This document shows, piece by piece, positions 17,017 through 24,933 of a DNA stretch of 64,000 bases. Below the pieces are notes generated by a model, which worked only from the letters and a program-made list of their open reading frames with translations, searched no databases and had not been told where the DNA came from. The DNA is from JACVCJ01 sp052437175 (lineage in GTDB: Bacteria; Bacteroidota; Bacteroidia; CAIKAF01). Numbering within the stretch: position 1 is the stretch's first letter; each line of letters starts with the position of its first letter. Made by a program: the position numbers and the translations under genes. The stretch is from contig JBQVOK010000001.1 in NCBI GenBank assembly GCA_052437175.1, forward strand, positions 248,001-312,000, in the 5' to 3' direction.

Positions 17017-18909
17017 TTATTTTTTGATGAACAGGGAACTGAGTGTACGTTCTGCCGTTTCGAGACGGATGATGTACATACCGCTTTGCAGTGCCTGCAG
17101 ATCTATGCTGAAGGTATTTTCCGTAATGTTCCGGCGCTCCTGTACGGTTTTGCCGGCCGCATCGCAGATCGAAACCGAAGCGGTCCCGAAAGACGCGGGC
17201 AGTACCAGGTTCAGCAGCTCGCCGGCCGGGTTGGGGAACATGCGTATACCGGCCGCTGCAAAATCAGGGTTGCCGAGGCTGTTCACCGTGATCTGGGTAC
17301 AGTGTTCGTCTACGCAACCGTTGGCCGCTGTGGCAGTAAGACAAACGGTATAGGTGCCCGCCGCTGTGTAAATGTGCACGGGACTTTGCAGGGCCGAAGT
17401 GTTACCGTCTCCAAAATCCCAGCTGTAGGTAGCCGCCCCGGTAGACGTATTCTGGAAGCTTACCGCCTGGCTCTGTGCGCTGGCGTTGGACGTGAACTGT
17501 GCTACCGCGGAAGGAAGCAGGGTCACGGTAAGCTGGTCGGTCTGGTCGCAGCCGTTAATGTCGTTCACCGTTACGCTGTAGGTACCTGCGTTGCTGACAT
17601 TGATGGAAGAGCTGGTCTGTCCGCCGTTCCACAGGTAGGTATTGTACATATTGCCGGCGCTCAGCGTCAGCGGTGTTCCGGCGCAGATACTGGTGTCGTT
17701 GCCCAGGTTCAGCGGTATAAAGGTGTCGTATATTTTTACAAAGGCCGAGTCTTTGGAAGTACAGCCCAGTGCATTTACCGCCGTTACGCTCACAAAGCCC
17801 AGGCTGGCCGTGTGGGTAGAGTTGCCGGTGGCGCCGGTGCTCCAGCTGTAGCTGTTAAAGCCGGTCTGTACAAAGGCAAAGGCCGAGTCGCCGGGGCAGA
17901 TAAAAATACTGTCCATCGGTATATTTACATACAGGAAGCTGGTGGCTTCTTCCATGCCAGCGCTGAAGGTAGGCGTAAGCGCAGCGTATTTGCGGGCGCG
18001 GATCCAGTTGATGTTGATGGAACCCGTACCCGATGAAATGCCGCCGATACACAGGCGCAGGTCTGCATCGCGGGGGTGCTGGTTATCGGTGGTGCTCATG
18101 CCCGCGGCGCTGGGGTGTGAACCGGTGATATCGCCCGTACCGATCCAGGTTGTGCTCCACAGACCGGCATTGGCACCCAGGGTAAACAGGCCGCTGGCCC
18201 AGTTGTGTCCCTGGCAGTAACCGGTATTGGTGCCCGATTTGGAGATACGCACCTGTCCGCCGCCCTGCAGGGTTCCGTAACCGCGGTTATCGGCATTGTT
18301 CTTGAGCCAGTAGATGCCCGGCCAGTCGCCCGAGGCAGATACCACCTGTGCTTCGGCGGTATATACGCTGGTCTGCGGGAATACGGTATTGGACGTAAGT
18401 ATATGGGATCCGGTCCAGCTCATGTTCAGGTTGCCGCCGCTCAGGGTATTGGTACCGCTGCCGCAGGCATCCACGCTGAAGTTCTGCAGGGTATTGCCGT
18501 CGAAACCTTCGAACAGGCTGAAGGTGGCGCTTCCATTGGAACCTGCCGCTGCCACAGCGTTGCCGTAGATCATATAAACGGTGGCCGAACCATTGGCCGG
18601 TACAGAAGGCACTTTTACCCAGATGGAAGTGCTGGCCGTATTGATGCCCGACTCAATGAAATAGGGGAGGGAATCGCAGCAGCCGGTACCGGTAAAACGG
18701 ATATCCTGGCCCTGTGACTGCATTTTGCCGGCCGAAATGAGCGCAGCCGTATTTACGGTAATAAGCACTTCATGTGCCGTAAGCGCCGTAGCATTGGGAT
18801 TTGTTACCTGGATAGGCATGCGGTACAGCCAGCCCGAAAAACAGGCCTGACCAAATACCACGCCTGCCGGCAGCAGGGCCAGCAGCATCAGCATGTAGAT
18901 CTTCTTCAT
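17017..18909 (-). CDS. T9SS-secreted protein with DUF2341 and PKD domains
   Basis: Cell-surface or secreted protein, 630 residues, function unknown. Signal peptide MKKIYMLMLLALLPAGVVFGQ (1-21). Residues 22-125 form a DUF2341 domain (CFSGWLYRMPIQVTN, ESGINTASTSIWVKVP, TVYMIYGN). Residues 130-320 look like a concanavalin/lectin-type beta-sandwich (FSLFEGFDG, GHPRDADLRL-like). Two Ig-like segments follow, with ICPGDSAF and SICAGTPLTL, then a PKD domain at about 465-545 with YSWDFGDGNTSALQSPVHIY. The C-terminal 75 residues are a T9SS type A sorting domain (MFPNPAGELLNLVL ... GMYIIRLETAERTLSSLFIKK split). Monocistronic between two terminators. Confidence 0.88.
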   Translation of the reverse strand: MKKIYMLMLLALLPAGVVFGQACFSGWLYRMPIQVTNPNATALTAHEVLITVNTAALISAGKMQSQGQDIRFTGTGCCDSLPYFIESGINTASTSIWVKVPSVPANGSATVYMIYGNAVAAAGSNGSATFSLFEGFDGNTLQNFSVDACGSGTNTLSGGNLNMSWTGSHILTSNTVFPQTSVYTAEAQVVSASGDWPGIYWLKNNADNRGYGTLQGGGQVRISKSGTNTGYCQGHNWASGLFTLGANAGLWSTTWIGTGDITGSHPSAAGMSTTDNQHPRDADLRLCIGGISSGTGSININWIRARKYAALTPTFSAGMEEATSFLYVNIPMDSIFICPGDSAFAFVQTGFNSYSWSTGATGNSTHTASLGFVSVTAVNALGCTSKDSAFVKIYDTFIPLNLGNDTSICAGTPLTLSAGNMYNTYLWNGGQTSSSINVSNAGTYSVTVNDINGCDQTDQLTVTLLPSAVAQFTSNASAQSQAVSFQNTSTGAATYSWDFGDGNTSALQSPVHIYTAAGTYTVCLTATAANGCVDEHCTQITVNSLGNPDFAAAGIRMFPNPAGELLNLVLPASFGTASVSICDAAGKTVQERRNITENTFSIDLQALQSGMYIIRLETAERTLSSLFIKK

Positions 18910-18985
18910 TGTTAAGTTAAGGTTTTAAGGCGTTAAAACTATAACTTTTTATCAAAAAATCATAGACAGGGGGGGACAGAAATGA

Positions 18986-19013
18986 AAAGGACCGCTTTCG
19001 GCGGCCCTTCTTT
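18986..19013 (-). terminator. terminator downstream of the 56-codon ORF
   Basis: On the minus strand AAGGGCCGC, loop CGAAA, GCGGTCCTT followed by TTTTCATTT. The 9-bp stem contains one G-U pair. It lies just after the small ORF stop at 19016. Confidence 0.7.
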
Positions 19014-19015
19014 AA

Positions 19016-19186
19016 TCAGTTTAACATCATCTCGTATTTGGGTAGTACGCGTCCTTCCAATGTCCGGTAAGCGGCGGCGTAACCCAGAACCACTTTGATC
19101 GTATATGCACTCGGTAAAACCATCGTTTTAATGGTAAGAGTGCGGTCAAATGGTGAGTTCGTGTTTTTGGAGTAGATTTTGAGCAT
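19016..19186 (-). CDS. small conserved-looking protein, 56 residues, downstream of ECF sigma factor
   Basis: ORF from ATG 19186 to TGA 19018-19016. The product begins MLKIYSKNTNSPFDRTLTIK and ends in EGRVLPKYEMMLN, with a hydrophobic centre (TMVLPSAYTIKVVLGYAAAY). It is basic (10 K/R, 4 D/E) and has no signal peptide. Amino-acid composition is protein-like, unlike the other-frame reading of the same bases. It follows the sigma factor by 65 bp on the same strand and precedes a good terminator, so it is probably the last cistron of that transcript. Function unknown; a sigma-factor partner or small RNA-binding protein are possibilities only. Confidence 0.6.
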   Translation of the reverse strand: MLKIYSKNTNSPFDRTLTIKTMVLPSAYTIKVVLGYAAAYRTLEGRVLPKYEMMLN

Positions 19187-19251
19187 AGGCGCTTTTACGT
19201 TGTTTTTCTATAAAACGCCCTGTTCTTTTTTTTATTGCAGGTATTCCCTTA

Positions 19252-19851
19252 TTAAAATATGTTAACTTCTGAAGCTTCCAGCGGACTCTTTTCCACCAGC
19301 TTACGCAGGTTGATGAGTGCATAGCGCATACGGCCCAGGGCGGTATTGATGCTAACGCCGGTCTGTTCGGCAATATCGTTAAAGCTGAGGTCGGCATAAT
19401 GGCGAAGGATGAGCACTTCTTTCTGCTCTTTGGGCAGCTTTTTAATGAGCTCGCGCACCAGGGCCACGTTCTGTTCGCGGATCATTTTGTCCTCGGCGCT
19501 CTGCTCGGGGATACGGATCAGCTTAAAGATATCGAAGTCTTCGTCCTGGGTCTTGATGCCGGGCATTTTTTTCTCGCGCCGGAAATGATCGATGATCAGG
19601 TTGTGCGAAATACGCATCACCCAGGGAAGGAATTTTCCTTCTTCATTGTACTTACCTGCCTGCAGGGTATGTATTACCTTAATGAAAACATCCTGGAAGA
19701 TATCTTCGGCAGTTGCTCGGTCTTTAACAAGCATATAGATGTACGAGAACACCTTGCGCTTGTGGCGGCTTAACAAAACTTCAAAGGAGGCGTGATTACC
19801 TTTCAGGTACATGCGCACTAATTCCTTGTCTTCCATCATTTGCAGCATCAT
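19252..19851 (-). CDS. ECF-type RNA polymerase sigma factor
   Basis: Sigma-70 family protein of the ECF group, 199 residues from ATG 19851. Region 2 is clear: ASFEVLLSRHKRKVFSYIYM, then DRATAEDIFQDVFIKVI (core binding) and GKFLPWVMRISHNLIIDHFRR (-10 recognition). Region 4 has LPKEQKEVLILRHYADLSFNDIAEQTG, SINTALGRMRYALINLRK (-35 recognition helix). The upstream extension from TTG 19896 is rejected because family members start near MLQ. No anti-sigma gene is adjacent, which fits the widely conserved Bacteroidota ECF group of this type. Followed by the 56-codon ORF. Confidence 0.92.
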   Translation of the reverse strand: MMLQMMEDKELVRMYLKGNHASFEVLLSRHKRKVFSYIYMLVKDRATAEDIFQDVFIKVIHTLQAGKYNEEGKFLPWVMRISHNLIIDHFRREKKMPGIKTQDEDFDIFKLIRIPEQSAEDKMIREQNVALVRELIKKLPKEQKEVLILRHYADLSFNDIAEQTGVSINTALGRMRYALINLRKLVEKSPLEASEVNIF

Positions 19852-20009
19852 AACAGTATATTTTTGATGTAGGGGGCAGTGTTTCTGCCTGGACAAGGTA
19901 TAGGTTCTATTCTATAGGCGCGTGTGTTTTTTGTTTATTCGGACAAATGTAAGTGAACAATTTGTTAAAACCAAATTTACTTAGTTAAAACGATCCTAAA
20001 GCAAAAAGG

Positions 20010-20753
20010 TTACATTATACGGTTCCATTCGTAAAAAAAGAGGGTGGCACTGATGGCTGCATTCAGTGATTCCGGGCGGTCTGCGGGGTTAGCGGCGGCA
20101 ATATGAACAAATTCATCGGTCATCTTCCGCACCGTTTCCGATACGCCCCGGCTTTCGCTGCCCACAATAATCAGTGCGTTTTGCTGTTGCCGTACCTTTG
20201 TCAGGGGCTCTCCCTGCATATCGGCGGTATATATTTTTCCGTCCTGTTTAAACTCCGGCAGCTTTTCACGGTCAATATACAGGAAAGGAACGGATAAAAG
20301 ACTGCCCATGGTGCTCTGTACGGTCTTGGGGTTGTACCATTCCACGCTGTCGCTGCTGAGCAGTATGCTGCGTATGCCAAACCAGTGTGCCGAACGGATA
20401 ATGGTGCCCAGGTTGCCGGGGTCCTGCAGCCCGTCCAGGAAAACGCGTGTACCCTGCAGAAAGTGCGCCTGCCCGGCATTGTACTGTTTCTGGCGGAATA
20501 CGCCCAGGATGCCCGGGGGAGCCGATTGCAGGCTGAGTTTGGCCAGTTCGGCCGCGCCGGTCTCGATAAGCTCGGCCGGTTTGCCCGCAGGGGCCTGCCA
20601 GCCGCCGGTATGTACAATGAACTCGGCTTCGGCACCGTGTGCAAGCAGGTCTTCCACGCATTTATAGCCCTCGGCCAGGAAGAGATTTTCCTGCTGCCGC
20701 TGCTTCTTTTGATGCAATAAGCGGATAATTTTTCGTTTCTTTTCAGACAACAT
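20010..20753 (-). CDS. TrmH/SpoU-family RNA 2'-O-methyltransferase
   Basis: RNA ribose methyltransferase with the knotted SPOUT fold, 247 residues, cytoplasmic. The N-terminal substrate-binding domain starts KIIRLLHQKKQRQQENLFLAEG (split). SPOUT motif 1 is FLDGLQDPGNLGTIIRSAHWFG, motif 2 is NALIIVGSESRGVS and motif 3 is PADRPESLNAAISATLFFYEW, all intact. Whether it acts on tRNA or rRNA cannot be told from sequence. It diverges from the tamL-like gene; a TATTTTTG box (20768-20761) lies 7 nt before its ATG. Confidence 0.93.
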   Translation of the reverse strand: MLSEKKRKIIRLLHQKKQRQQENLFLAEGYKCVEDLLAHGAEAEFIVHTGGWQAPAGKPAELIETGAAELAKLSLQSAPPGILGVFRQKQYNAGQAHFLQGTRVFLDGLQDPGNLGTIIRSAHWFGIRSILLSSDSVEWYNPKTVQSTMGSLLSVPFLYIDREKLPEFKQDGKIYTADMQGEPLTKVRQQQNALIIVGSESRGVSETVRKMTDEFVHIAAANPADRPESLNAAISATLFFYEWNRIM

Positions 20754-20760
20754 ACGTGCT

Positions 20761-20768
20761 CAAAAATA
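20761..20768 (-). promoter_or_regulatory. -7 box for TrmH-family gene
   Basis: Minus-strand TATTTTTG fits TAnnTTTG. It ends 7 nt before ATG 20753, predicting an almost leaderless mRNA. The -33 element is not recognisable. Confidence 0.4.
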
Positions 20769-20801
20769 CAAAGGCTTTTCACTTTCGTATAATGTTGGTA
20801 G

Positions 20802-20809
20802 TATATTTG
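20802..20809 (+). promoter_or_regulatory. -7 box for tamL-like gene
   Basis: TATATTTG fits TAnnTTTG and lies 17 nt before ATG 20827; a T-rich stretch near 20776-20786 may supply the -33 contact. Confidence 0.5.
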
Positions 20810-20826
20810 CAATCGTCAGGACATTC

Positions 20827-23271
20827 ATGAATAAACAAACGGCATTTGTTGTAACGCTTATCGTACTGCTTTTTACCGCGGAAGCCTGCAGCCCTACCCG
20901 GAAGCTTAAGGAGGGCGAACGTTTGCTTATTAAGAACAAGATCATCGAAGAAGATAAAAAGGAAAAGGGCTCCGCACTTGAGACCGAAGACTACGTGCTG
21001 CAGAAGCCCAATAAAAAACTGCTGGGCATCTGGCGTTTTAACCTGTGGGTATATAACCTGGTGAACCAGGAAAAAATGCGCCGCAACCAGGTGCGCAAAG
21101 ATTCCCTTACCGAAGTGAAAAATGAGGCCCGCCTGGCCAAAGGTAAGCCCGAAAAGGAACCGAAACCGGTTTTCGGGGCCCGCCTGCTTAAATTCGGGGA
21201 ACCGCCCGCCATATACGATTCTTCGCTTACCCAGATGTCGAACCGCAATATGGAGCAATACCTGTTCAACAAAGGCTATTTTCATGCCCATGTGCGCGAC
21301 AGCACCTCATTCCGCGGAAAGAAAAAGGTACTCAAGTACTACTTTATTACCTACGGCCCGGCGCATACCTACCGCAACGTAAGTATGATCATCGACGACC
21401 CGCGCTTAAAAAGTGCCATGGAAAAGGAACGTATCTTTAAGGATACTCCCCTGAAGACCGGTGAACGCTTCGACCTGGACCAGATCGACGAGGAACGTAT
21501 GCGCATTACCAAGGCCATGCGTAAACAGGGCTATTTCTTCTTTAATAACCAATATGTAGAGTTTGCCGCCGATACGGGCCTGCCCGATAACAAGATCGAT
21601 ATCAGCCTGCGTATCCGCGACCCGCAGATATCCATGCGCCGCGGCAACGATACCGTGGTGATCAGCAAACATATACCCTGCAAGATCCGCTACGTATACG
21701 TAGAACCGGAGTACCGCCCGGGCGTGGACCAGAAATACAGCCATGCCGATACCTTTTACCTGGACCGCAACCCCTACATTATCCTACACAACGGCAACCT
21801 GAAGTATACGCCGCGCATCCTTACCAAACAGATCATCATTGAATCGGGCAATTATTTCAATACCGACGATAACGACATCACCTACCAGAATTTTTCTTCC
21901 CTGCGCAATTTCAAGTACATCAATATCGACTTTTCCTATATAGAGACCAAAGGCAATGTCGGGTACCTGGATTGTTACATAAAGCTTTCGCCCAGCAAAC
22001 GGCAGTCGTTCAGCGCTTCGTTCCAGGGTACCACCACGGGGGCCTATCCCGGGCTGGAGGCCTCGTTCTCGTACCAGAACAAAAATGCCTTCTTTTCGGC
22101 CGAACAGCTGGAGTTTCGCCTCTTCGGACGTGCCGAAAGCCAGATCATCAACGATACCACTTTCCAGAATATCCGCCGGGTGTTCAATACGCTGGAGTTC
22201 GGGGGCGAATTTTCCATCAAGTTCCCCAAATTCCTGGTGCCGTTCAATATAGGCCGCTATTCCAAACGGAATAACCCGCTTACCACGCTGCGCCTGCCCA
22301 TTACCTACCAGACCCGTCCCGACTATGCACGCTTCCTCAGCAATATCTCGTTCGGCTACGAATGGAACGAAACCCCGCAGAAAAGACACCGCTTTAACCC
22401 GGTAGAGTTCACCATTATCCGGGTACAGCTGTCCGACCATTTCCGCAAGACCCTGCAGCAGAGCCAGGACCGCTTCCTGCTGAACAGTTTTACGAACCAT
22501 ATTATTTCCTCCACTTCCTATACATACCTGTATTCCAACTACAAGGCCAACAACACGCCCGGCAATTATGTAACGCTGAAGGCCGGTATCGAGTACGGTG
22601 GCAATATCCTGTACGGGCTGGCAAAGGCGGGTAAATGGAAGCAGGACAGCACGGGGCGTTACCTGATCTCCTACGTACCCTTTGCCCAGTTTGTAAAAAC
22701 GGAATTCGATTTCAGGGACTACTGGGTCATGAGCAAGCGGAATACCCTGGCTTTCCGTGCGGTACTGGGGGTGGGGGTGCCCTATGGCAACTCGAACGTA
22801 ATGCCTTTCGAAAAATCGTTCTCGGCGGCCGGGGCCAACGACCTGCGCGGGTTCATTGCCCGCCGCCTGGGGCCGGGTTCACACTATTCGGGCGGCCTGT
22901 TCGATCAGTTCGGCGATATTAAACTGCTGTTCACCCTGGAAGAACGCTTTAAACTTACCGACCAGATCGAGCTGGGCCTCTATGCCGATGCCGGTAACAT
23001 CTGGCTCATGCGCAAAGACCTGGACCGCGAATTCGGGGAGTTCCGCTTCGACCGTTTCTATAAGGAAATTGCCATCAGCGCCGGCCTGGGACTGAGGCTT
23101 AACCTGGGTTTCTTTATCTTCAGGCTCGATCCGGCCTTCCCGGTGTATAACCCGGCCTCGGTAAATAATTTCGACCCCAATACCACCGAAAAAGACCGCG
23201 ATCCCTGGCGCATTAAATACCTGCGGTTTAGAGACCTGCGCTGGAATTTTGCCATCGGCTACCCGTTCTGA
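20827..23271 (+). CDS. tamL: BamA/TamA-family outer-membrane protein, probably lipidated (TamL type)
   Basis: Omp85-superfamily protein acting in outer-membrane protein insertion or lipid transport, 814 residues. The N-terminus MNKQTAFVVTLIVLLFTAEAC looks like a lipoprotein signal with Cys21, followed by SPTRKLKEGERLL, the usual start of Bacteroidota TamL. POTRA-like segments occupy about 100-390 (DTPLKTGERFDLDQIDEERM, YFNTDDNDITYQNFSSLRNF). The C-terminal barrel includes the FSAAGANDLRGFIARRLGPG element (VRGF-like motif of Omp85 strand 12 loop) and ends FAIGYPF with a terminal Phe. Neighbourhood with a TrmH gene is common for TamL; tamB is not downstream here. Confidence 0.87.
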   Translation: MNKQTAFVVTLIVLLFTAEACSPTRKLKEGERLLIKNKIIEEDKKEKGSALETEDYVLQKPNKKLLGIWRFNLWVYNLVNQEKMRRNQVRKDSLTEVKNEARLAKGKPEKEPKPVFGARLLKFGEPPAIYDSSLTQMSNRNMEQYLFNKGYFHAHVRDSTSFRGKKKVLKYYFITYGPAHTYRNVSMIIDDPRLKSAMEKERIFKDTPLKTGERFDLDQIDEERMRITKAMRKQGYFFFNNQYVEFAADTGLPDNKIDISLRIRDPQISMRRGNDTVVISKHIPCKIRYVYVEPEYRPGVDQKYSHADTFYLDRNPYIILHNGNLKYTPRILTKQIIIESGNYFNTDDNDITYQNFSSLRNFKYINIDFSYIETKGNVGYLDCYIKLSPSKRQSFSASFQGTTTGAYPGLEASFSYQNKNAFFSAEQLEFRLFGRAESQIINDTTFQNIRRVFNTLEFGGEFSIKFPKFLVPFNIGRYSKRNNPLTTLRLPITYQTRPDYARFLSNISFGYEWNETPQKRHRFNPVEFTIIRVQLSDHFRKTLQQSQDRFLLNSFTNHIISSTSYTYLYSNYKANNTPGNYVTLKAGIEYGGNILYGLAKAGKWKQDSTGRYLISYVPFAQFVKTEFDFRDYWVMSKRNTLAFRAVLGVGVPYGNSNVMPFEKSFSAAGANDLRGFIARRLGPGSHYSGGLFDQFGDIKLLFTLEERFKLTDQIELGLYADAGNIWLMRKDLDREFGEFRFDRFYKEIAISAGLGLRLNLGFFIFRLDPAFPVYNPASVNNFDPNTTEKDRDPWRIKYLRFRDLRWNFAIGYPF

Positions 23272-23312
23272 TGCGCCTCTTAAAAAAAGTTATTTACTAA
23301 AATAAATAATCA

Positions 23313-23343
23313 TTTGCGCAGTTTAGCATAATATATACCTTTG
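23313..23343 (+). promoter_or_regulatory. consensus Bacteroidota promoter
   Basis: TTTG (23313-23316), 19-bp spacer, TACCTTTG (23336-23343): an exact match to TTTG-N19-TAnnTTTG. It drives the small lipoprotein at 23364 with a leader of about 17 nt. Confidence 0.8.
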
Positions 23344-23363
23344 TTGCAAACAGAGATTAATTT

Positions 23364-23579
23364 ATGAAAAAATTAGCAATCTATTCAGGTGTTATAGCCG
23401 TGTTGACGTTGAGTTCCTGTGCAGAAAAAGTTTGTATCAAATGTACGCCCATCCCGGGCCAGGCAGGCGAAGACCAGACACTCTGCTCCCGTAATGCCGA
23501 TGAACGCAAGCAGTTCCAGACAGACTGGATCTACCAGGGCTACAACTGTGCTACCACTGAAGAGACTTCAGCAGAGTAA
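23364..23579 (+). CDS. small lipoprotein, 71 residues
   Basis: Unknown function. Signal peptide MKKLAIYSGVIAVLTLSSC with lipobox LSSC (Cys19). The mature part is about 52 residues with four further cysteines (VCIKCTP, TLCSRN, YNCATT), which could form two disulfides or bind a ligand. Preceded by a perfect promoter and followed after 35 bp by another lipoprotein gene on the same strand, so the two may share a transcript. Confidence 0.8.
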   Translation: MKKLAIYSGVIAVLTLSSCAEKVCIKCTPIPGQAGEDQTLCSRNADERKQFQTDWIYQGYNCATTEETSAE

Positions 23580-23614
23580 GGGTAAAATTGGGTTAAAGTA
23601 AAATTCAGATAACT

Positions 23615-24475
23615 ATGAAAGTAATGAAGTTAAGCGTACTGAGTACGCTGGTGGCTGCCGGGCTGATGCTGGGCGCCTGTGGTGGAACAGGTTCGAATGC
23701 CGAACTGGAAAAACTGAAAGCTGAAAATGCAAAGTTACAGGACGATTTGAAAAACCGGGATTCTCAGGTGGACGAGATGATGGCCGATTTCAATTCGATC
23801 GAAGATAACCTCCTGCAGGTTCAGCAGAAAGAGAAGGCCATCGCTGCCGGCGATGTGCAGAACAGCGCTGAAACAGGCGGAGATGCCAAAGCACGCATCG
23901 AGGCCGAAATTCAGTCGATCAACGAACTGATGGCCAAAAACAAGGAGCAGATCGCTTCTTTACAGAAGAAGATCAAAAACTCCAACATGAAGATCGGTCA
24001 GTTCGAGAAAACCATCGAACGTCTCAACCTGCTGATCCAGGAGAAAGATGCAGAGATCACCGCTCTGAACGAGAAACTGGTTGCTCTTAACTACCAGGTG
24101 GAAGGTCTGAACCGTTCGGTTGACTCCCTGCGCGTGGATGGCGAGACCAAAAGCGCTACCATCGCGAGCAAGGACGATGAGCTGAATAAAGTATACTACG
24201 CCATGGGTACCAAAAAAGAACTCATTGCCAACGGTGTACTTTCTAAAGACGGTGTTTTCAGCGGTGGAAAAGGCAAAACACTCAACTTTAGCAGCAATTA
24301 CTTTACACAGGGTGATGCACGTACACTTTCTTCCATCAATATCGGTGGTAAAAAAGTGAAACTGCTTTCTTCGCACCCGACCAGCAGCTATACCCTTAGC
24401 GGTGAAAAGCTGGAGATCAAAGATGCCGCAGCATTCTGGAAGGCTTCCAAATACTGTGTGATCGAAGTACGATAA
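23615..24475 (+). CDS. coiled-coil lipoprotein
   Basis: 286-residue lipoprotein. Signal peptide MKVMKLSVLSTLVAAGLMLGAC with lipobox LGAC (Cys22). Residues about 28-195 form long heptad-rich coiled coils (AELEKLKAENAKLQDDLKNR; SLQKKIKNSNMKIGQFEKTI; LIQEKDAEITALNEKLVALN). The C-terminal 90 residues are a compact beta-rich domain (AMGTKKELIANGVLSKDGV, KVKLLSSHPTSSYTL). The layout resembles periplasmic spacer proteins that hold envelope layers, but no known family is recognised with certainty. Ends before a strong terminator. Confidence 0.82.
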   Translation: MKVMKLSVLSTLVAAGLMLGACGGTGSNAELEKLKAENAKLQDDLKNRDSQVDEMMADFNSIEDNLLQVQQKEKAIAAGDVQNSAETGGDAKARIEAEIQSINELMAKNKEQIASLQKKIKNSNMKIGQFEKTIERLNLLIQEKDAEITALNEKLVALNYQVEGLNRSVDSLRVDGETKSATIASKDDELNKVYYAMGTKKELIANGVLSKDGVFSGGKGKTLNFSSNYFTQGDARTLSSINIGGKKVKLLSSHPTSSYTLSGEKLEIKDAAAFWKASKYCVIEVR

Positions 24476-24497
24476 ACCAGGATATTAAACGTTCTAT

Positions 24498-24532
24498 AAA
24501 GACCGTTCCGCTGTGGCGGAGCGGTCTTTTTT
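24498..24532 (+). terminator. Rho-independent terminator
   Basis: AAAGACCGTTCCGC, loop TGTG, GCGGAGCGGTCTTT followed by TTT. A 14-bp stem with one G-U pair directly after the coiled-coil lipoprotein. Confidence 0.88.
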
Positions 24533-24618
24533 CTTGTCCATACGCGCCTTTTTGTGCCATTCGTAGCTACTACCCATTACACAAAACGGCAAAGAAAAAA
24601 TTGTACAGTTCGGTAATT

Positions 24619-24648
24619 TTTGTAAATTGTATTTACTAAGTTGTTTTG
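24619..24648 (+). promoter_or_regulatory. candidate promoter with start codon at +1
   Basis: TTTG (24619-24622), 18-bp spacer, TTGTTTTG (24641-24648; 7/8 match to TAnnTTTG). The ATG at 24652 lies 3 nt after the box, so the mRNA would be leaderless. Confidence 0.4.
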
Positions 24649-24651
24649 TCT

Positions 24652-24933
24652 ATGGAAAGAGTACCAATGATCGCCAAGGAAGAAATACGTTCCGTGGGAG
24701 TAGGTCACCGCGCTGCAGCCATCAGTGATGAAGAGCGCTCGCTGCTGCAGCGGAAAATTGAAAGAGCCGCGTTGCTGGGCAACGGGTATAAAAGTAAGGT
24801 ACGCATTGTATTTGAAACCAATGAGGGGCCCAGGGCCGTGGAAACCACGGTGTGGTCGGCCGATGAAAAGGGAATAGCGCTCAAGAGCGGCGTGTTTATC
24901 CCGCTCGATGCCCTGTACGATGTAGAATTATAG
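24652..24933 (+). CDS. small conserved-looking cytoplasmic protein, 93 residues
   Basis: Function not recognised. The product starts MERVPMIAKEEIRSVGVGHR, has a helical segment (SDEERSLLQRKIERAALL), then a beta-rich half (KSKVRIVFETNEG, AVETTVWSADEKGIALKSG) ending LDALYDVEL. No signal peptide or Cys. The second half has the look of a small beta-barrel RNA/protein-binding fold (inference). ATG 24652 chosen over an in-frame TTG at 24646. The last 6 bp overlap the convergent LpxD-like gene. Confidence 0.72.
   Translation: MERVPMIAKEEIRSVGVGHRAAAISDEERSLLQRKIERAALLGNGYKSKVRIVFETNEGPRAVETTVWSADEKGIALKSGVFIPLDALYDVEL

Noticed and set aside
19146..19397. 83-codon minus-strand frame across the sigma factor 3' end
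   Set aside because: It is out of frame with both the sigma gene and the better-supported 56-codon ORF.
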